This document shows positions 1 through 12,846 of a DNA stretch of 64,000 nucleotides, one piece after another. This stretch comes from Gymnogyps californianus. Lineage: Eukaryota > Chordata > Aves > Accipitriformes > Cathartidae. The position numbers were made by a program, and so were the translations under genes. Below the pieces are notes generated by a model, which was not told the DNA's origin, made no database searches, and saw only the letters and a list, made by a program, of their open reading frames with translations. The number at the start of each line of letters is the position of its first letter. Position 1 is the stretch's first letter. Where the stretch lies: contig NC_059471.1 in assembly GCF_018139145.2 (NCBI RefSeq), positions 214,105,494 to 214,169,493 of the forward strand, read 5' to 3'.

Positions 1-59
1 TTGGGACAGACAAGATCTCCGCTCAGCTCCTGGCCCTGCCAAAAACTTACCCTGTCTGT

Positions 60-170
60 TGGCTGGTATTTGATTTGAGCAAAGTTCCAGTCTCTCTTCT
101 GGAAACTGGAATAATATTTCCCTATGTCACAGGGTGGTGACAGGATAAAACCATCTGGCTAAGACGTGGA
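60..170 (+). repeat. MIR-like SINE fragment (decayed)
   Basis: The core at about 91-160 follows the order of the central and 3' part of a MIR/CORE-SINE. It has a degenerate 'TCT..TGGAAACTGGAATAAT' block, then 'CCCTATGTCACAGGGTGGTGA' in place of the family's 'cctacctcacagggttgtga', then 'GGATAAA'. The match is by eye against remembered family structure, so the edges are approximate. The copy is old and has no poly-A or target-site duplication. Confidence 0.5.
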
Positions 171-1724
171 GATCTAAGAATAAACCAGTATTTCTTAGTT
201 ACAAGATGAAGCAGAGTCAGACACGCTGGCCTAAAGCTGGACACCATTTGCTGAAGAAAGCATAACATGATATTAGTAACAGCAGCCTCTTACCTCCAAT
301 GCAATGGCTAACGTATAAATTGCACAAAGCTCTGGCAGGTAACAGTTCCTGTGGAAGCCAACTCTTGTTATTATAACAATGCAAGATTTTGGCATTTGGT
401 ATTTGATATTAACTTTAGTATGGCAGATAAACAGTATCAGCTATCAGAGCAAACCCATTAAGGATACAATTCTGAATGAGCAGATGTTTCCATGCAACTC
501 ATACATGCCTATTTTCAACAATTAAATTTCTTCCATAACCCTTCTCTTTTTAAACAGAATTTGAACATTTTCTTTTCGAACGAAACGCAAAATGGCCAAA
601 TAAAGATCTATCAGTTGATCATGCATTTCTTTCATGCATAGTTCTGCTCATATCAGGTCTCCCTGCTCCTTTGCACTGCATGGTACCAAGTTTATAAGTA
701 TGGAAGTTGAAAGCGTCAGGGTTTTTAAGGAAAATTAGGACTCATGAAAGGAAATAACGTGGCAGTGCCTGCACTGAAATCTTCAACCCATCTTCCTTTC
801 CAAGCATATGCTCCTTAGGATTGCACGGATATCGAGCTGAAGGTTTTATACACAAGCCAGCTCAGCCTCTCAAATGCAAGAAAGGAAGTGATCGTTCCCA
901 CCCAACATATGAAACTTTTTAGTGGAAAAAAAACCGCCAAAAAACTTCCTGCAGACTTCCAGAATAATTTTCCTATTGTCTACATAAAGCATGAGATTAA
1001 GCCAAAGATATCTTTTGGGAAATTTTAAGACACTAAGTCCAAAGCTTAAAATCCCTATCATATCCTAATAAGTAGGGGCTTTTGACTTCTGTTAAAAGTG
1101 AAAAGTTTTTTTCTTATGCCATGATAGGTTTTATCTCTCTAACTTGTAATAACAATGGCCTTTTCCCAAAACAAACAGAAAGTGTGCTTGTAGTCCATAA
1201 AGGAAATTAACGGACGAGCGACAAAATTCAATCCTGATATCCTACAGGCCAATATCCTGATACTTCAATACAAAATGAACACACTAAGATACCTGCAATA
1301 CATTTTGAGCTTAAAATGCCAGATTTTATATAGATATATGTGTGTATATATATGTTATATATATTATTATATATATAATTTCTCTGCCATACGAACACAA
1401 CTGATCACTGATGTGACTTGTTTACCAAACAGGCGATACACCAACAGATTTCTCTTTTACAGTATAAAAGAGATCAACCAACCTATTACCAAACCCTGAC
1501 ATTTTCCAGTCGACACTTTCTATGGGAAGAGAGCTGGTAAGAGAGCACCTTCAAGGAGCTCATCTTCCACGTGTCTCAAATTTTTCCACTGACATTGCCA
1601 GCGAGTTCATTCCAGTGTCTTCTCGCTATGTTCTAAAATGCAGAAACCACAAACACATTAGGAAAAAAAAAAGAGCTTTCAGGTGTGGCTAGTGATTTTG
1701 CATACAGAACTGAAACACTGTAAA
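171..1724. other. Non-coding background, no gene seen
   Basis: AT-rich sequence with short open frames only (about 75 codons or fewer) and no recognisable protein similarity. The only structured element is the TA-rich microsatellite listed separately near 1326-1380. Confidence 0.6.
1326..1380. repeat. (TA)n/(TG)n-rich low-complexity tract
   Basis: Alternating TA steps interrupted by a short TG stretch and ATT units. This is a typical decayed dinucleotide microsatellite. A short open frame running through it is an artefact of composition. Confidence 0.8.
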
Positions 1725-1815
1725 GAGGATGTTGAAAGCGCCTGAAGTTAAGCATCCAGATCCGTTAGTCACACTAAAAAATTTTGGCCCAAATGGCTGG
1801 GTGGTGCCTTCAACA
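1725..1815. repeat. Possible ancient sauropsid dispersed repeat
   Basis: The stretch 'CCTGAAGTTAAGCATCCAG' followed by 'TTTTGGCCCAAAT' resembles a motif series ('cctaaagttaggcacccag ... ggcctga') that recurs in turtle and crocodile genomes. The match is short and from memory, so family and boundaries are uncertain. Confidence 0.25.
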
Positions 1816-3420
1816 ATCAGTATTAGCCAGGATTGAACTTGGAGGTGTTCAACAGGACTGAGAGGCTTGGTGTATACATTTATCAATCACTCCAAAAGTA
1901 GTTATCAACCTGTCCAAGAAGCTACAAGTGGTCAACAACCCCCCCCTCCTCCATCCCTAATGACAAAATACATCCATCCATCTTGAAATACGGACGATAG
2001 CAATAATCTGGTTCAGGACTCACAAATTTCCAGACCAATTCAGGTACCTCTCCACCCTGTTGAACAACTGCTTCACACTCTTGATTAGGCATTTCTTGGT
2101 ATGAAATCAACAGAGATGAACTTTTGAACACCAGCACGAGAATAAGGTATCGATAGCTTGCCAGAAACAAACCACAACTACTAAAGCTGTAGTTTTACAT
2201 CACAGCGTTGCTTTAAAAAGAAACGGTCTCATCCTTTCTTTTGTCCTGGTTCAAGCATTTGTGCAGGAGAATGGGGAACTAATCAAGGCTAAAATATGAA
2301 AGATTATCTGTTGGTCCGAACTCAAATCACCCATCTCGTCTGTCATGATACTACTCAAGTTTTGGGCTAGAATAAGCCAGAGGAAAGTCCTGCACCTCCT
2401 TTCTTATATCATCACCTTGCCCCTTCTCCATAGTGAAGTGACTTAATGGGCTAGCTCAGATGGAAATATATCTGGGGGTGGAAGGAAAAAAAAAAGAGAA
2501 AAAAGAGAAAGTATTTTTCTGTCCAGTTGGCAAAGTAAAAAGCCCACCTCAGGATCACGCAAGCCTAAGGGTGCGGGAAAGAAGAGGAGAGAGGTGCGGA
2601 GCATCACTCTTCGGGCATCCAATCGTGGCTTAGGGTATAATGTGCAACTTTGGCTTCCAGTGCTGCTTTAGGATACTGGATGCAATGAGAATAACACTTC
2701 TAAATGCTTACTAGTGGTGGTCCTCATTATAATACTTTTTAGAATATGCAATGTTTATGAAGCCAAACTACCCAGGATTCTTAAAATGACACACCCAGCT
2801 TCCTGCTGAAGAGAGAAAAACAGCATTGGCAGATTGTTATCAGCTACACTCACAATCTCTCTCTGACCTGACAAAATATCAGTCCTGCATTCGTGCTGCA
2901 TATAGCAAGTAAAAACATGTTTCTGTCTAAATACAAAGAGAGAGACTTTTTTTTCGCTTTGACTTTTTAATAGTGGCTCAACCGTTTTTGTAGATCGCAC
3001 ATACGTACACGAATAAATGCATGTGCACGGCAACGCTATGCTAATGTGTCTGGAGGTGTTATGCAGACTTTGGATGGAGAGTAAAAACAACCACAGAAGC
3101 ATCTTTAGGAAGTGATCGAGCGAGAAGATGCGTGAGAACCAGCCAGCTCCCTATCAGCAGGGCCGCCTTGGTTCAGTAACTTTGGTGTTGCTCTGAATTA
3201 CCTGTGATTGAGTCTCTCCCCTGAAATCTGCGGAACAGAGCGTGATGTGAAAACCACCACGGTTTGAGCAAAACATACAGCCAGGGACAGAAAACCTCCA
3301 TAACAAAATTTGGACAAATCTACATGCTTTTTATTATACTTTTTACTCCCTCTGGGGTGGACGATGCTTAACAGAATCGGGAACTCGCCCTGAAGTACGC
3401 ATGCAGGCGCAGAGGTTTTC
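1816..3420. other. Non-coding background, no gene seen
   Basis: Only short random-looking frames occur here, the longest about 115 codons on the minus strand at 2755-3102, with no domain or signal that I recognise. It contains a purine-rich tract near 2484-2511. The final 300 bases become less repetitive and merge into the candidate conserved block that follows. Confidence 0.55.
2484..2511. repeat. A-rich/GA low-complexity tract
   Basis: A run of A interrupted by single G residues. It is simple sequence only. Confidence 0.75.
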
Positions 3421-4000
3421 TCTTTAAAGGAACATTTTGACTTCTAAAAAATGAAATTATTAGCAAAGACGAGGTAATTAGGCAATGACAATTCATAGAG
3501 TACAACCAATCAATAACAGAGTACATTAGCAAGACTGACAGAGGTGTGAAGCCGATACATTATAAATGGCTCTATACTGACCTGTAAAAATGCAGCGTTT
3601 CCCTAACATTCGGCACAATAAAAAACTAAAATGCTATATAAGCAAGCCAACCTGAAATGACACCTAGTATTATAAATGGCCTAATCTATATGTTAATACT
3701 GTTGTATCACATAACTGCAGCAAGACTAAGATAACAATATGACTTTGGGGTTTCTATGGCTACATCCTGGGCTAACGTGCCTGAAAGGGCTTGCTGCTGA
3801 CACCACACAAGCTTTCTGAGTGCTTCTCTTTGGTTATTTATGATATGATTTATGATAACGACAACATCTCCTATTTTCTCCCCTCGTCAGATACAATAAA
3901 TTGCCATCGTTAATCACCGTTCTTGCTTCAGCTATGATTACAATAGTATAATAGGGCCTAGCTATGGTAATACTGTGTATTAAGGTGTTTTTTCCCCCCC
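3421..4000. other. Candidate conserved non-coding element
   Basis: About 580 bases with no long simple repeat and no open frame, dense in TAAT/ATTA homeodomain-type cores and bipartite AT/GC words. The 12-mer ATTATAAATGGC occurs twice in the same orientation exactly 110 bases apart (3559-3570 and 3669-3680), with a TATATAAG box-like word between them (3635-3642). This texture is typical of vertebrate developmental enhancers. Conservation is inferred, not measured. Confidence 0.35.
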
Positions 4001-5619
4001 TTTAAAGAAATATGCACATGTAGATCTTTGTAGCTGATGTCAGTACCTGTAGTATTTTAATAATCTTCCCGGGAGTATTTCTAGACAAGAATTTCTGTTA
4101 CAACTAAGATTCGGCACCGCTCCTCTTGCAAAGATCGAATTTATGATCTAAAGACTCAAAATCCACATCGTATTATCTGTATCTAACAATTCCCAAATAT
4201 AATACGAGGGGTTTATAGATCTTTTTCTTGACAAAAGGAAAGCAGATGGTCAGTCTTTTCACTTTGCACCTCCATATCTAATCTTCCTGGCCGAGCTTTC
4301 CAAACCAGCTTTTCAAGTATCACAAATCTTACTAAAAACAAAACCACTGAACCTATATAAACATTGGGAAGGATTTTACAGTGCCTTTCCTTCTATATAT
4401 TATGGTCCCATATAAGAAAATACACTGTTCTACCTTCAATAAAATCCTGTGCTAAAAAACACCAGACTTTTACAAATATTTTAGGAAGCAACTATTTATA
4501 CCTCCTAGCAGAGGAACAAACTAGGTATTTATTACATTGGGGTACCTGTACTTCTGCCATACTAATAATTTTTACCTGGCATTGCAGAATTTGAGTCCTT
4601 CACGGATTTGCAACCTACATATGCATTCAGGTACTTGGATTCAGAAGTGAGAAAATACAGTGATTATTTAATATCCTATTTTGCAACTGAGATAAAGAAC
4701 CCCAGAAACTGTAAGGCATAATTGTCCCATAGACATCACATATTTCTTTTACCGTATTACTTCAGACCTCACCCTTTCTTCCCAAAAGTCCAAAATTTAA
4801 ACCCCAAAAGCTCTGCTTTCTGTGTAACGCACCCATGACAGCAGAACTGTGTTTTAGGGCACAAGTACTAGAATTTAAGAGTTGCATTTCTTGTCCTCAG
4901 GAATCTCAGAGACAGCAAGTAAGAGACACACATGATGGCACGATGGGATATTTTACACTGTATTAATAAGCATATTTCTATTTATATTGCTGCTATAAAT
5001 AGCTAAGATGTCCTTCAGCCCAGTGATCATTAGTGACCCGACTCATTATTGGTTTTGTGGCAAAAGTAGAAGGGATGGGAGGGGAGACAGTGGCAATAAC
5101 GATCAGCATAGGGAAGATGTCTGACGTATAAGTGGTAGCATGGAAGAAATGGGAATATGAAGACAGTAGTCTCCTATCAAATGATTAGCTCATCTCAAAA
5201 TTCAGAGGATAAACACGGACACCGCTGTGCTTGGTGTGGCATAAAATCCACATGGAGAGAGAACGCCTCTGCCAGACGAGGTCTGCAATCAGCTACAACT
5301 ACCTGCGTCTGCCTGTGACTTGCTTTACTCCCTCAATAGTGAACCTGGGCTATTTTGGGTATTAATCTGTTATATACTTGCTCACATGATGGAGTTTCTG
5401 CAAAAATGCATTACCAGAAGGAAGCTTTGGCTCAATGCAACTTAAAGACCATCATCACTCTTGCTATGCAGAACAAAGATGCAACTTCGCCATCGTAAAA
5501 AGGCTGTGAGTGTTTATATCACCTTCAAATAACTTTTTAGTTCCACAACTTATTTGGCCATTAATTGCCTTTCCTCTCCTCTTCCTATTGCGCCTTACTT
5601 GCAATTGCAAGGGCAAGTT
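4001..5619. other. Non-coding background with one hairpin
   Basis: No supported gene. It includes a perfect 9-base inverted repeat at 4978-5002 whose right arm carries a consensus MEF2 word, described separately. The remainder is unremarkable AT-rich sequence. Confidence 0.55.
4978..5002. other. Inverted repeat with MEF2-type site
   Basis: CTATTTATA at 4978-4986 and its exact reverse complement TATAAATAG at 4994-5002 flank a 7-base spacer. The right side extended by one base, CTATAAATAG (4993-5002), fits the MEF2 consensus YTAWWWWTAR exactly. Whether it binds protein or folds is unknown. Confidence 0.35.
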
Positions 5620-5712
5620 CGAAACCAGATGATAAGCTGCTCAGGGCAAGAACCGTATCCGTATTTTTCAAAGTGCTTTGGTTACTTCTGGGCACTATAT
5701 TAAAAAAAAATA
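5620..5712 (+). repeat. L3/CR1-like LINE 3' tail relic
   Basis: The sequence 'GATAAGCTGCTCAGGGCAAG' followed by 'CCGTATCCGTATTT', then 'AAAGTGCTTTGG' and 'CTGGGCAC', parallels the ancient L3-type end 'gtaagctcctcagggcagggaccgtgtctgtattt..aaagcacctagcac'. It is followed by an A-rich tail (5702-5710). No reverse-transcriptase coding remains. Named from remembered family structure. Confidence 0.5.
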
Positions 5713-5993
5713 ACGGAGCACGTATTTAGAGACTCTTCCATCCATTTGATTGTCTTTATTGGATAAGAAAGGAAATTAAGTATTTTCTCAGCAATAAAAA
5801 AATATTTTATAAAACTGGGAAAGACTGGGGGAGGGAGAAGTTTATTTTCAATATATGAATTGAGATGTATAAAAATGTCAACCAGACCCTGTGCTCTAGA
5901 ATAAACTGGAAAAAGTCTGTCTACACCGTTAGGCAAACCCCTGATCTGTGGTATCTATCCATAGTGGCACAAATGAACATAAGTCACTGAAAT

Positions 5994-6028
<35 letters not shown>

Positions 6029-9000
6029 CTCTGCCATTGACTGGAAACTCCCACTAATGCAAACAGAGTTACTACATCTTCAAAGTAAAAAAAGGCATGT
6101 AGTCATCCTCTCTCTTCATATATGTATGGACACCATACCCAGCAGTGTTTACCAAATATTCCAGCTGTTGGGAATGGGTATATCAGCTAATTTCTTTAAG
6201 GATACCAGCAGAAATTAGGAATGCTTTTGCCATCCAGAGCAATGCATTTATTCAAACAGTTGCTGACTCAGAAATACAAATGCAGTTCTAGCTTACGACT
6301 CTGAACAGCATCCAAAGTCTTCACTAATATGTGCTGACAACGCACACCCTGGGACTTCAGTACTCTGAATTGGTAGTGGTGTGTCTTGGTACATACATGA
6401 AAACCCACATTTGCTGGGAAGAGTTCTGAGATCCAATATGAATCCCATAACAAATATAATCTTCTTGATCTAGCAGAGAAGGAAATCACTGATGAGAAGG
6501 CTTTAATAAAGCTTGACAAGCCTCAAAATTAAATTTGCTGGGAAGGGTTCACCCCCGAAACAGATACTTTCAAGCGGTCTTCACGAAAGAAGCCAAGGAA
6601 AGACTTAAAGAGAGGAAAATGTTTACTTTAAGAGGTTTTTTTTCCTTACAGCTACAAATCCAATTAATGACTCTCTTTGTCTCTCAGCCTCTCTGCTTTG
6701 TTCTGTATGGCAGCACATGTGTGTCCCTGGCTCTCCCTGTAACCCTGCCCTGCAAAAGGTGCCCATAGGCAGAGAGAAAACTAATCAGGGCAGCGTGATC
6801 ACCTATACAGCAGCACTTCTCAGGCGACACTCAACAGCCATTTGAAACCGGATCGGACAGCCCTACGCTCCGGTGGGTTCAAAATGCTGCTGTCAGCACC
6901 GCTGGAAAAAAAGTGCTACGAGAGTATAGGGTGACCGTGCTGAGTAATAATTCTGCGGGCAGCTTCCCACTCCAGCAAGGAGCCCAATTCAGGAGGCTGC
7001 AGGAAAATTTAAACCACATCCAATTTGAAACCTCTGCTTTTTTTTCCAGCGACCTCATAATTTTTCAGGGACAGCTGGGAAAATCTATTGCTTCTTTCTG
7101 TAGGACCTCATGGATCACAGCAACATCTTCAAATAAATCTCACTTCCAAGGGAGCTCAGAGGCTAAAAACAGAGCAAAGGAGTCTGTTAGATGCTCTCAC
7201 CATACAAGAGCTTTTTGGGGGACAACTGGAAAGACCTCGTGGTCTTTTGTAAAGCCACAGCCATGAAACAATCCTATGCTTCTGCAGTTGCTGCAAGCCT
7301 TTGTAGGACAATTAAGCTAAGCAAAAAGCAGTGCAAAAAAACAGAGAAAAAGAATAAAAGAGAGATTCAGAGATATCAGAGTCCTGCATGTACACTAGGA
7401 GAGCTGGGCATGAAGGTGAAATGATTTGTGATACACTCCTCTTGGTATCTCTTGCAACAGATGCAAAATAATAGAGGAAGTTTTTGTGGAAACATTAGGC
7501 AAGTTTCAAAATATCGTCTCTGTTTAGAAACATTCCAACCCATTTTTTAAAAGAAAAAATTACAGCTCTGATAAAGACCTCAAAGCCAATCTTGTGTGAT
7601 GCTGCACTTTACCCTCAACTCACTCTTAAGTATACAGCAGCCTTCGTTTTGATGCAAGGTCTGCCCCAGTGCTCCTAATGACCTTGGCAAAATTCTTAAA
7701 CAAAAACAAAAAACACACAAAACCCCCTTCAGGACCTCAGGCTCCGAAGCTATTTTAGAATTAGCTTTGAATAATTGTCCCACAATAGGAGTTTTCTTGA
7801 TTAATTGCTTAAGATAAGGCCTCCTTTTCCTTGCTGGCCTCCAGTGACTCCCCCTACTTCCCACAATCACTTTTGTCTCAGTCTCCTGTTCACTGGGAAC
7901 TGCTAAGAAAAAAATCAGAGATACACCAACTCCATTACCTGAGGATTAGCCATGAGATAACCCTATGTATTCCATTACTGACCATTATTTGAGTAATTAT
8001 TCAATCAAGTTTAGACCATGTGAAAGATGCACTAATTGTTTTGCAAAGCTTGCCCAAGCTGTATATCTAAGGGATGCAACTTGTGTCCTTTAACAAAACA
8101 AAAATGATGTGCTGATTGCAAAGGAAAATGAGAAGTGGTTTTGTATCGAACTCTGCTTTAAAAAAAAAAACAAAACTAATTAGGCTTAACTAGGAGTTAA
8201 GGATCTATTTTGATCAAGTTTCCGCACAAGCTGGATTGTATACAGACTTGATTACAGAAATTTTGCAGGATATTGCTTTGCCATCTGAATTATTTAAAAA
8301 ACAGTATTTGGCCGTTAGTTTTCTAGCAGTTTATGAGATAAGCATCCTGAATATAGAGAAAGCAGGTATAGTGGAGAAACAAACAAAGAGCCAGTAACCA
8401 GCAGGCTTAATTTAAACAAGAAACTTGTGCACACACATCAGTACTAGACTCAGAGGGCTTGATACCCTGATTTTAACTGAATTAATGTCTTTTAGCTAAG
8501 TAATATTTTTCTTGGACACATGGCAGAAATGAAAAAACCCTATGAAAACAAATTTAGCAAAGGAATTGGCTTCAGTAGGCAGTTTTACATAACATTAACT
8601 TTCCACTCAGACAGAAAAAAAAAAAAAGATCCTTCATTTTAGAGATGTTGGATTCCCATGTAATCTTCCCATTTCATGGACCTGAGACTGGTACACTACC
8701 AGGTGACTCCCTGCCGAGAGGGAACTGAAATTTCCGGGGACACCAGCTGATGCTCTACAAAGACCCCCGAAGAAGCCACAAACTAAAGACAACTTCTTCA
8801 TCTCGAGATACAAAACCTCCCTTAGCCATCAAATGCTGCAAAGGCATTTACAGCTGATGCAAAATTAATCTGTAACTATTTATTTGATCATCTTCTTGTT
8901 GCCACACTTTCTAAACCCGTGTTCTTAAAACCGCCACCGTCAAACAAAATTTACAGCCTTTATTTTTAAAAGCCCATCAACCTTCCAGCTCCAGCAGATC

Positions 9001-9654
9001 TCATGTAATACCTTGTATAAGCTATTTTCTAGACATAGTTTCCTTATAAGTGCCATTCTGGTAGATGGATATAACCAGCCCTTGCTAGCATCCGGAGGGG
9101 TAGTTTGGCAATTTTTAACCTAGGTTGCTCGACTGTCTTCCAGCTCTTGGCTAACGCAGATAAAGCTTCCACATGGCTTCCACAAACTCAGACCTTTACC
9201 ACCTCTGTCTTCATGAGTTTTGGGGGGTGGAGGGGAGATTTATCTATGGGAGAGAGCGCAGACTGTTGGTATTCTCAGGATTCAGGAAGAACGAAGCGTG
9301 CTCAGCCGTGGCGAGGCAGCTCCTTCCAAGCTAGGATTAAAGCCAGTGGTAGGGAAGCTTGGGTTTTAATGTATAAATTGTTGCAGAGTACGCTCAGCCA
9401 AGCACCTTTGCTGATGAACGGGACTTGAAATTCGGTGGGGAGGGGATTATCTTCCTGCTGTGGCATGTAATTTTTAAGAACACCCCTCTATTAATCTAGT
9501 TACGTGCCAAATAGTAAGCAGCAGTTTGACCCAAATCCTATTAGCAACAACAATCTGTCGTTACCTCCTCTCCCCAAAATGAAATATGCTCTGGGATGCG
9601 TTACAGAGAAATAAATTGAAATGCGGGAGGTTTTCTGCATTAATTTCTCCCACC
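5713..9654. other. Non-coding background, no gene seen
   Basis: Contains a 27-base A run (6001-6027) and scattered shorter A runs (8161-8170 and near 8617). Open frames are up to about 117 codons (6913-7266, plus) but show no domain, signal peptide or similarity that I recognise. Nothing else stands out. Confidence 0.55.
6001..6027. repeat. Poly-A run, 27 bases
   Basis: Uninterrupted A27. It could be the tail of a decayed retroposed element on the plus strand, but the upstream sequence shows no recognisable body. It may equally be a plain homopolymer. Confidence 0.9.
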
Positions 9655-9750
9655 TCCCAATTCAAATTGTAAATTCATGGGGCAGGGACCTGAATTATGA
9701 TGTTTGTAAAGCACTACTTTCACCCACACTGCTGCATGAATAAATCATGA
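9655..9750 (+). repeat. L3/CR1-like LINE 3' tail relic
   Basis: The words 'AATTGTAAATTCATGGGGCA', 'GGGACCTGAATTATG' and 'TGTTTGTAAAGCACTACTTT', then 'TGCATGAATAAAT', follow the order of the ancient L3-type 3' end (gtaagctc-atggggcagggacc, tttgtaaagcac, caataaat). It is old and diverged, with uncertain edges. Confidence 0.55.
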
Positions 9751-12745
9751 ACAAAAACAACACTGAAGATTTTCTTTCCCATTTCTTTGTTTCTTTTTGT
9801 TCTGATTCTCTGGTTTCTCTCATCCTTGTATTTTCCTCCTTTTGCTTGGTCTTCATTGCCTGCCCCTTCAAAAACCCAGAAAATATTAGTTTTTCTGTAT
9901 TACATTTTTTTGCCTTTTCCTGTCCCTTACTCTAAGCTTTCTCTTTTGCTAACATTTAGCAGAAAGATAAAAATTAGAAGAGGGAAGAATACCTTTGCTT
10001 TTCGTGTCACTCAGGATATTTTCATGAAGGAGACTGTGGCCAAAGGCAAGACTGAAGCAAAGGATAAAGGACAAAACATCCAAGAAGCCCATGAAACATG
10101 GGACCGTAAGAAGCAGTAAGAAGAGGGAGAGGAGATAAAGGGGAGTTACACTAAACAAGTATTTCAGGGGCAAAATAAGGAAGATGGGACAAATAAGGAT
10201 GTTGTGGACACATGGTCAAAGTGCCTGTGGAACAAGCCAGAATGTGAATGGGCAGCAATCGCTTGCTAGTTTGGTTTCTCCAGCACATGATGCTAAATCC
10301 TGCAAGTTCTGGTCCTCGAACACTCATTTAGGGAGAGTCTCTTCACTCCTGAGTTGTTCCATCTCACACCTGTCACTGCAGATACTGTGGCTTCATTTCT
10401 TATGCACATCCAGAAAAATAAAAAATGCCTGAGGATACTCTTAGATAAGAAGCTGTTCAGATATGACGTATCTCAGCAGTTATTAAAAAGTAATCACACC
10501 TCATATTCTCATGAAGCATTCATTACTTTCAGAAGGGATTTAGATATCTAACTTTCAGATATACAACTTTTGCAGATCCTGCTTTATTTTATATATTATA
10601 TGTTATAGTAGAAACCAGGAATGGCTGAAGAATCCCAGTTTGGTCACTAAGTTATAGATTATCTTGCTTAAAACGGTGAATTCAGTGACACCATGCCAAA
10701 CCACGAGAATATATCCTAGCACATGACCGCCAAGATGAATTAGCTTATAATCTCTTGGGTTTTTCTGGTTTCTAATATAATGCTCAGGAGGATGAAGTTG
10801 CTTGCAATGATCAGCAGCTTGGGACATGAGGTACCGTCTAATGTAGACTGCCATAGAGCGTGGTTGCACATTACCCTTGCTTCAAGCACAGCCACGCTCT
10901 GACATTCGTCCCACAGCAACCAGTGGCCATGCAGCCACAGGGCAGATCAGTTCAGTGAGCTGAAGGAAAAGCCAAATTCTCCTCTCCCTCCTCCCTGAAA
11001 AAAACAACTTTTAGCCTAATCAACTCGTTTAACCAACTCAAAGGAAAGGGGGAGAAACGACCAGCCAGAGATGAGAGCACGCCTGCTCCTCTTGGCAGCA
11101 TCCCACAGCTAAGCACCAGATAAACCTTCCACCCAGCACGCAGCAGCCTACGTCAGACATGGGGGTATCAGTCCTCTGACTTAAAAGAACGGCACACGAT
11201 GAAAACACAATGTTCAAGGTCAGTATATCACAGTATACCTACACGATTTCTGTTACTAACTTTGCTTTTTATATTTTAGTAGACTTATGAGCCCTTTCAG
11301 GTGAGATGGGATTTCCTTCATCTTCTCTTAAGGGTAGATACAGACGCTTGTTTACCTATTCAGCCTCTTGCTGCAGATGGAGAAAGTTAAGGAGAAGACT
11401 TGTTCAGATCTCTTACTTTGCAGTAGGACAGAGGATTCTTTTTCCAACTGGGGCAGGAGATTTATTTATTTTTCCTGAATGGCATCTTTGACTCGGCAGA
11501 GATTGCTCCTCAATTTACCTTCAAAATTTTGTTTTGTTTCCCTCTCTTTACACCACATCATTCCCTAATAAAGTGGGAGAAGGAAAACCCTTTCCTCTCT
11601 CCCTCCCACCAAGAGCTGTCACTGCTCTGAGCTGAAAGACAGACAGCAGAAGAACTTCAGATAATGTCTAGAAATCTCTCTCAAAGATGAAATATCACTG
11701 AAACGTACAAAAAGGACCTGCCACCACTTCTTTTGCAGGGAGCTAAAGAGCATTTAACAAAGAATTTCAGATCCACAAATATCTGAGTTTGTTTCAAGTG
11801 CTCGATAAGACCCTGGCAGACATCAAATTCTTGTTTTATTTCTGAGCTTCTCCCCCTCCTCCACTATTTCTGGGCTAGAGAAACAAACACAAAACGTTGG
11901 TGTACTCTCTGTACAACCAGGAACTCATTAAGTTCAATCAGAATGACCTCCAGAACTGTGGGATGAAGTAACAAGAAAAATAAAGCATTAGGAATTTTAA
12001 TACAATAACTACTTGCTTCCTTTTGCCATAAATTCTTTACGGGTCTCTAAGATACATCTGCTACCATGGGATAAATATCTTGTGCTCTGGCTATTAAAGG
12101 TTCCCTACAAAAATCTCAGATTTATTCAGCTATCTGCACAGAAAGCTGTTTAAAAAATCTAGGTACCTTACAGGGAGAAAGAAATCTAACCATAAAATCT
12201 GTGAGCAAGAACAAGGACACCTTCTTAATCCTCTAAGTAAGAAAGGTGTTGTCAGGACTTGCATCTAGGCCTTCTGCAAATTAGAAAAGAAAAAAACCAG
12301 TCAGTTATGGTCAAAAGCATAAGGAACTGGGAGGAGAAAAGACAGGTAACAATTTTAGTCAGGACACCTGAGAAACTGTAAATACAGTATTTCCATTTTC
12401 AGTATGCTACACCACCATGAGAGAATATTACCCTTGACATATACCAGATACGCCGAATGACAGAGCAGCAAAAAATATCATTTATCATAAGCAATATGAT
12501 TAATAAGCTCAATGACTGCTCAAGAATACCAGGTATTTAGAGACACAAGATACTCGATTCAGAATAAAAGTCTAAATTCATTCTTGCTCAGGAATAATAT
12601 TTTTGCCAAGCCGCTGTTTTGGGAATTTTCTGTTACCAAGACCAGATATTTCAGGACAACCTGCTCATGGCACGGCCACGTATTTTTACAGGCTCTTCAT
12701 CCACAAATGGCAAGGAATTTGCACAAACAAACAAAATCAGGGGTC
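9751..12745. other. Non-coding background, no gene seen
   Basis: Short frames only (about 110 codons or fewer), several opposite one another, none recognisable. A pyrimidine-rich stretch lies near 9770-9940. No repeat family is identified apart from the MIR relic that begins at 12746. Confidence 0.55.
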
Positions 12746-12846
12746 TTGTTTTACAGAGGAAAAAACAAACAGGGCTCAGAAAGGACAAACTATTTATGCG
12801 GGGTCACTGTCACACAAAATACTGGTGGCAGAGCTGAAAATAAGAA
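12746..12846 (-). repeat. MIR-like SINE fragment (decayed)
   Basis: Read on the plus strand it gives 'TTGTTTTACAGAGGAAAAAA', 'GGGCTCAGAAAGGACAAACT', 'GGTCACTGTCACACAAAAT' and 'GGTGGCAGAGCTGAAAATA'. This is the same order as an inverted MIR (ttttacagatgaggaaactg, ggctcagagaggttaag, ggtcacacagc, gtggcagagctggaata). It is one of the clearest repeat calls in the window. Short open frames across it at 12512-12871 are therefore not genes. Confidence 0.7.

Noticed and set aside
1326..1380. TA-rich tract as an origin or matrix attachment region
   Set aside because: It is a plain decayed microsatellite; nothing beyond composition supports such a role.
1800..1880. Possible CR1 fragment ('cttggaggtgttcaac')
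   Set aside because: Only one short word matches, and the expected following CR1 words are absent.
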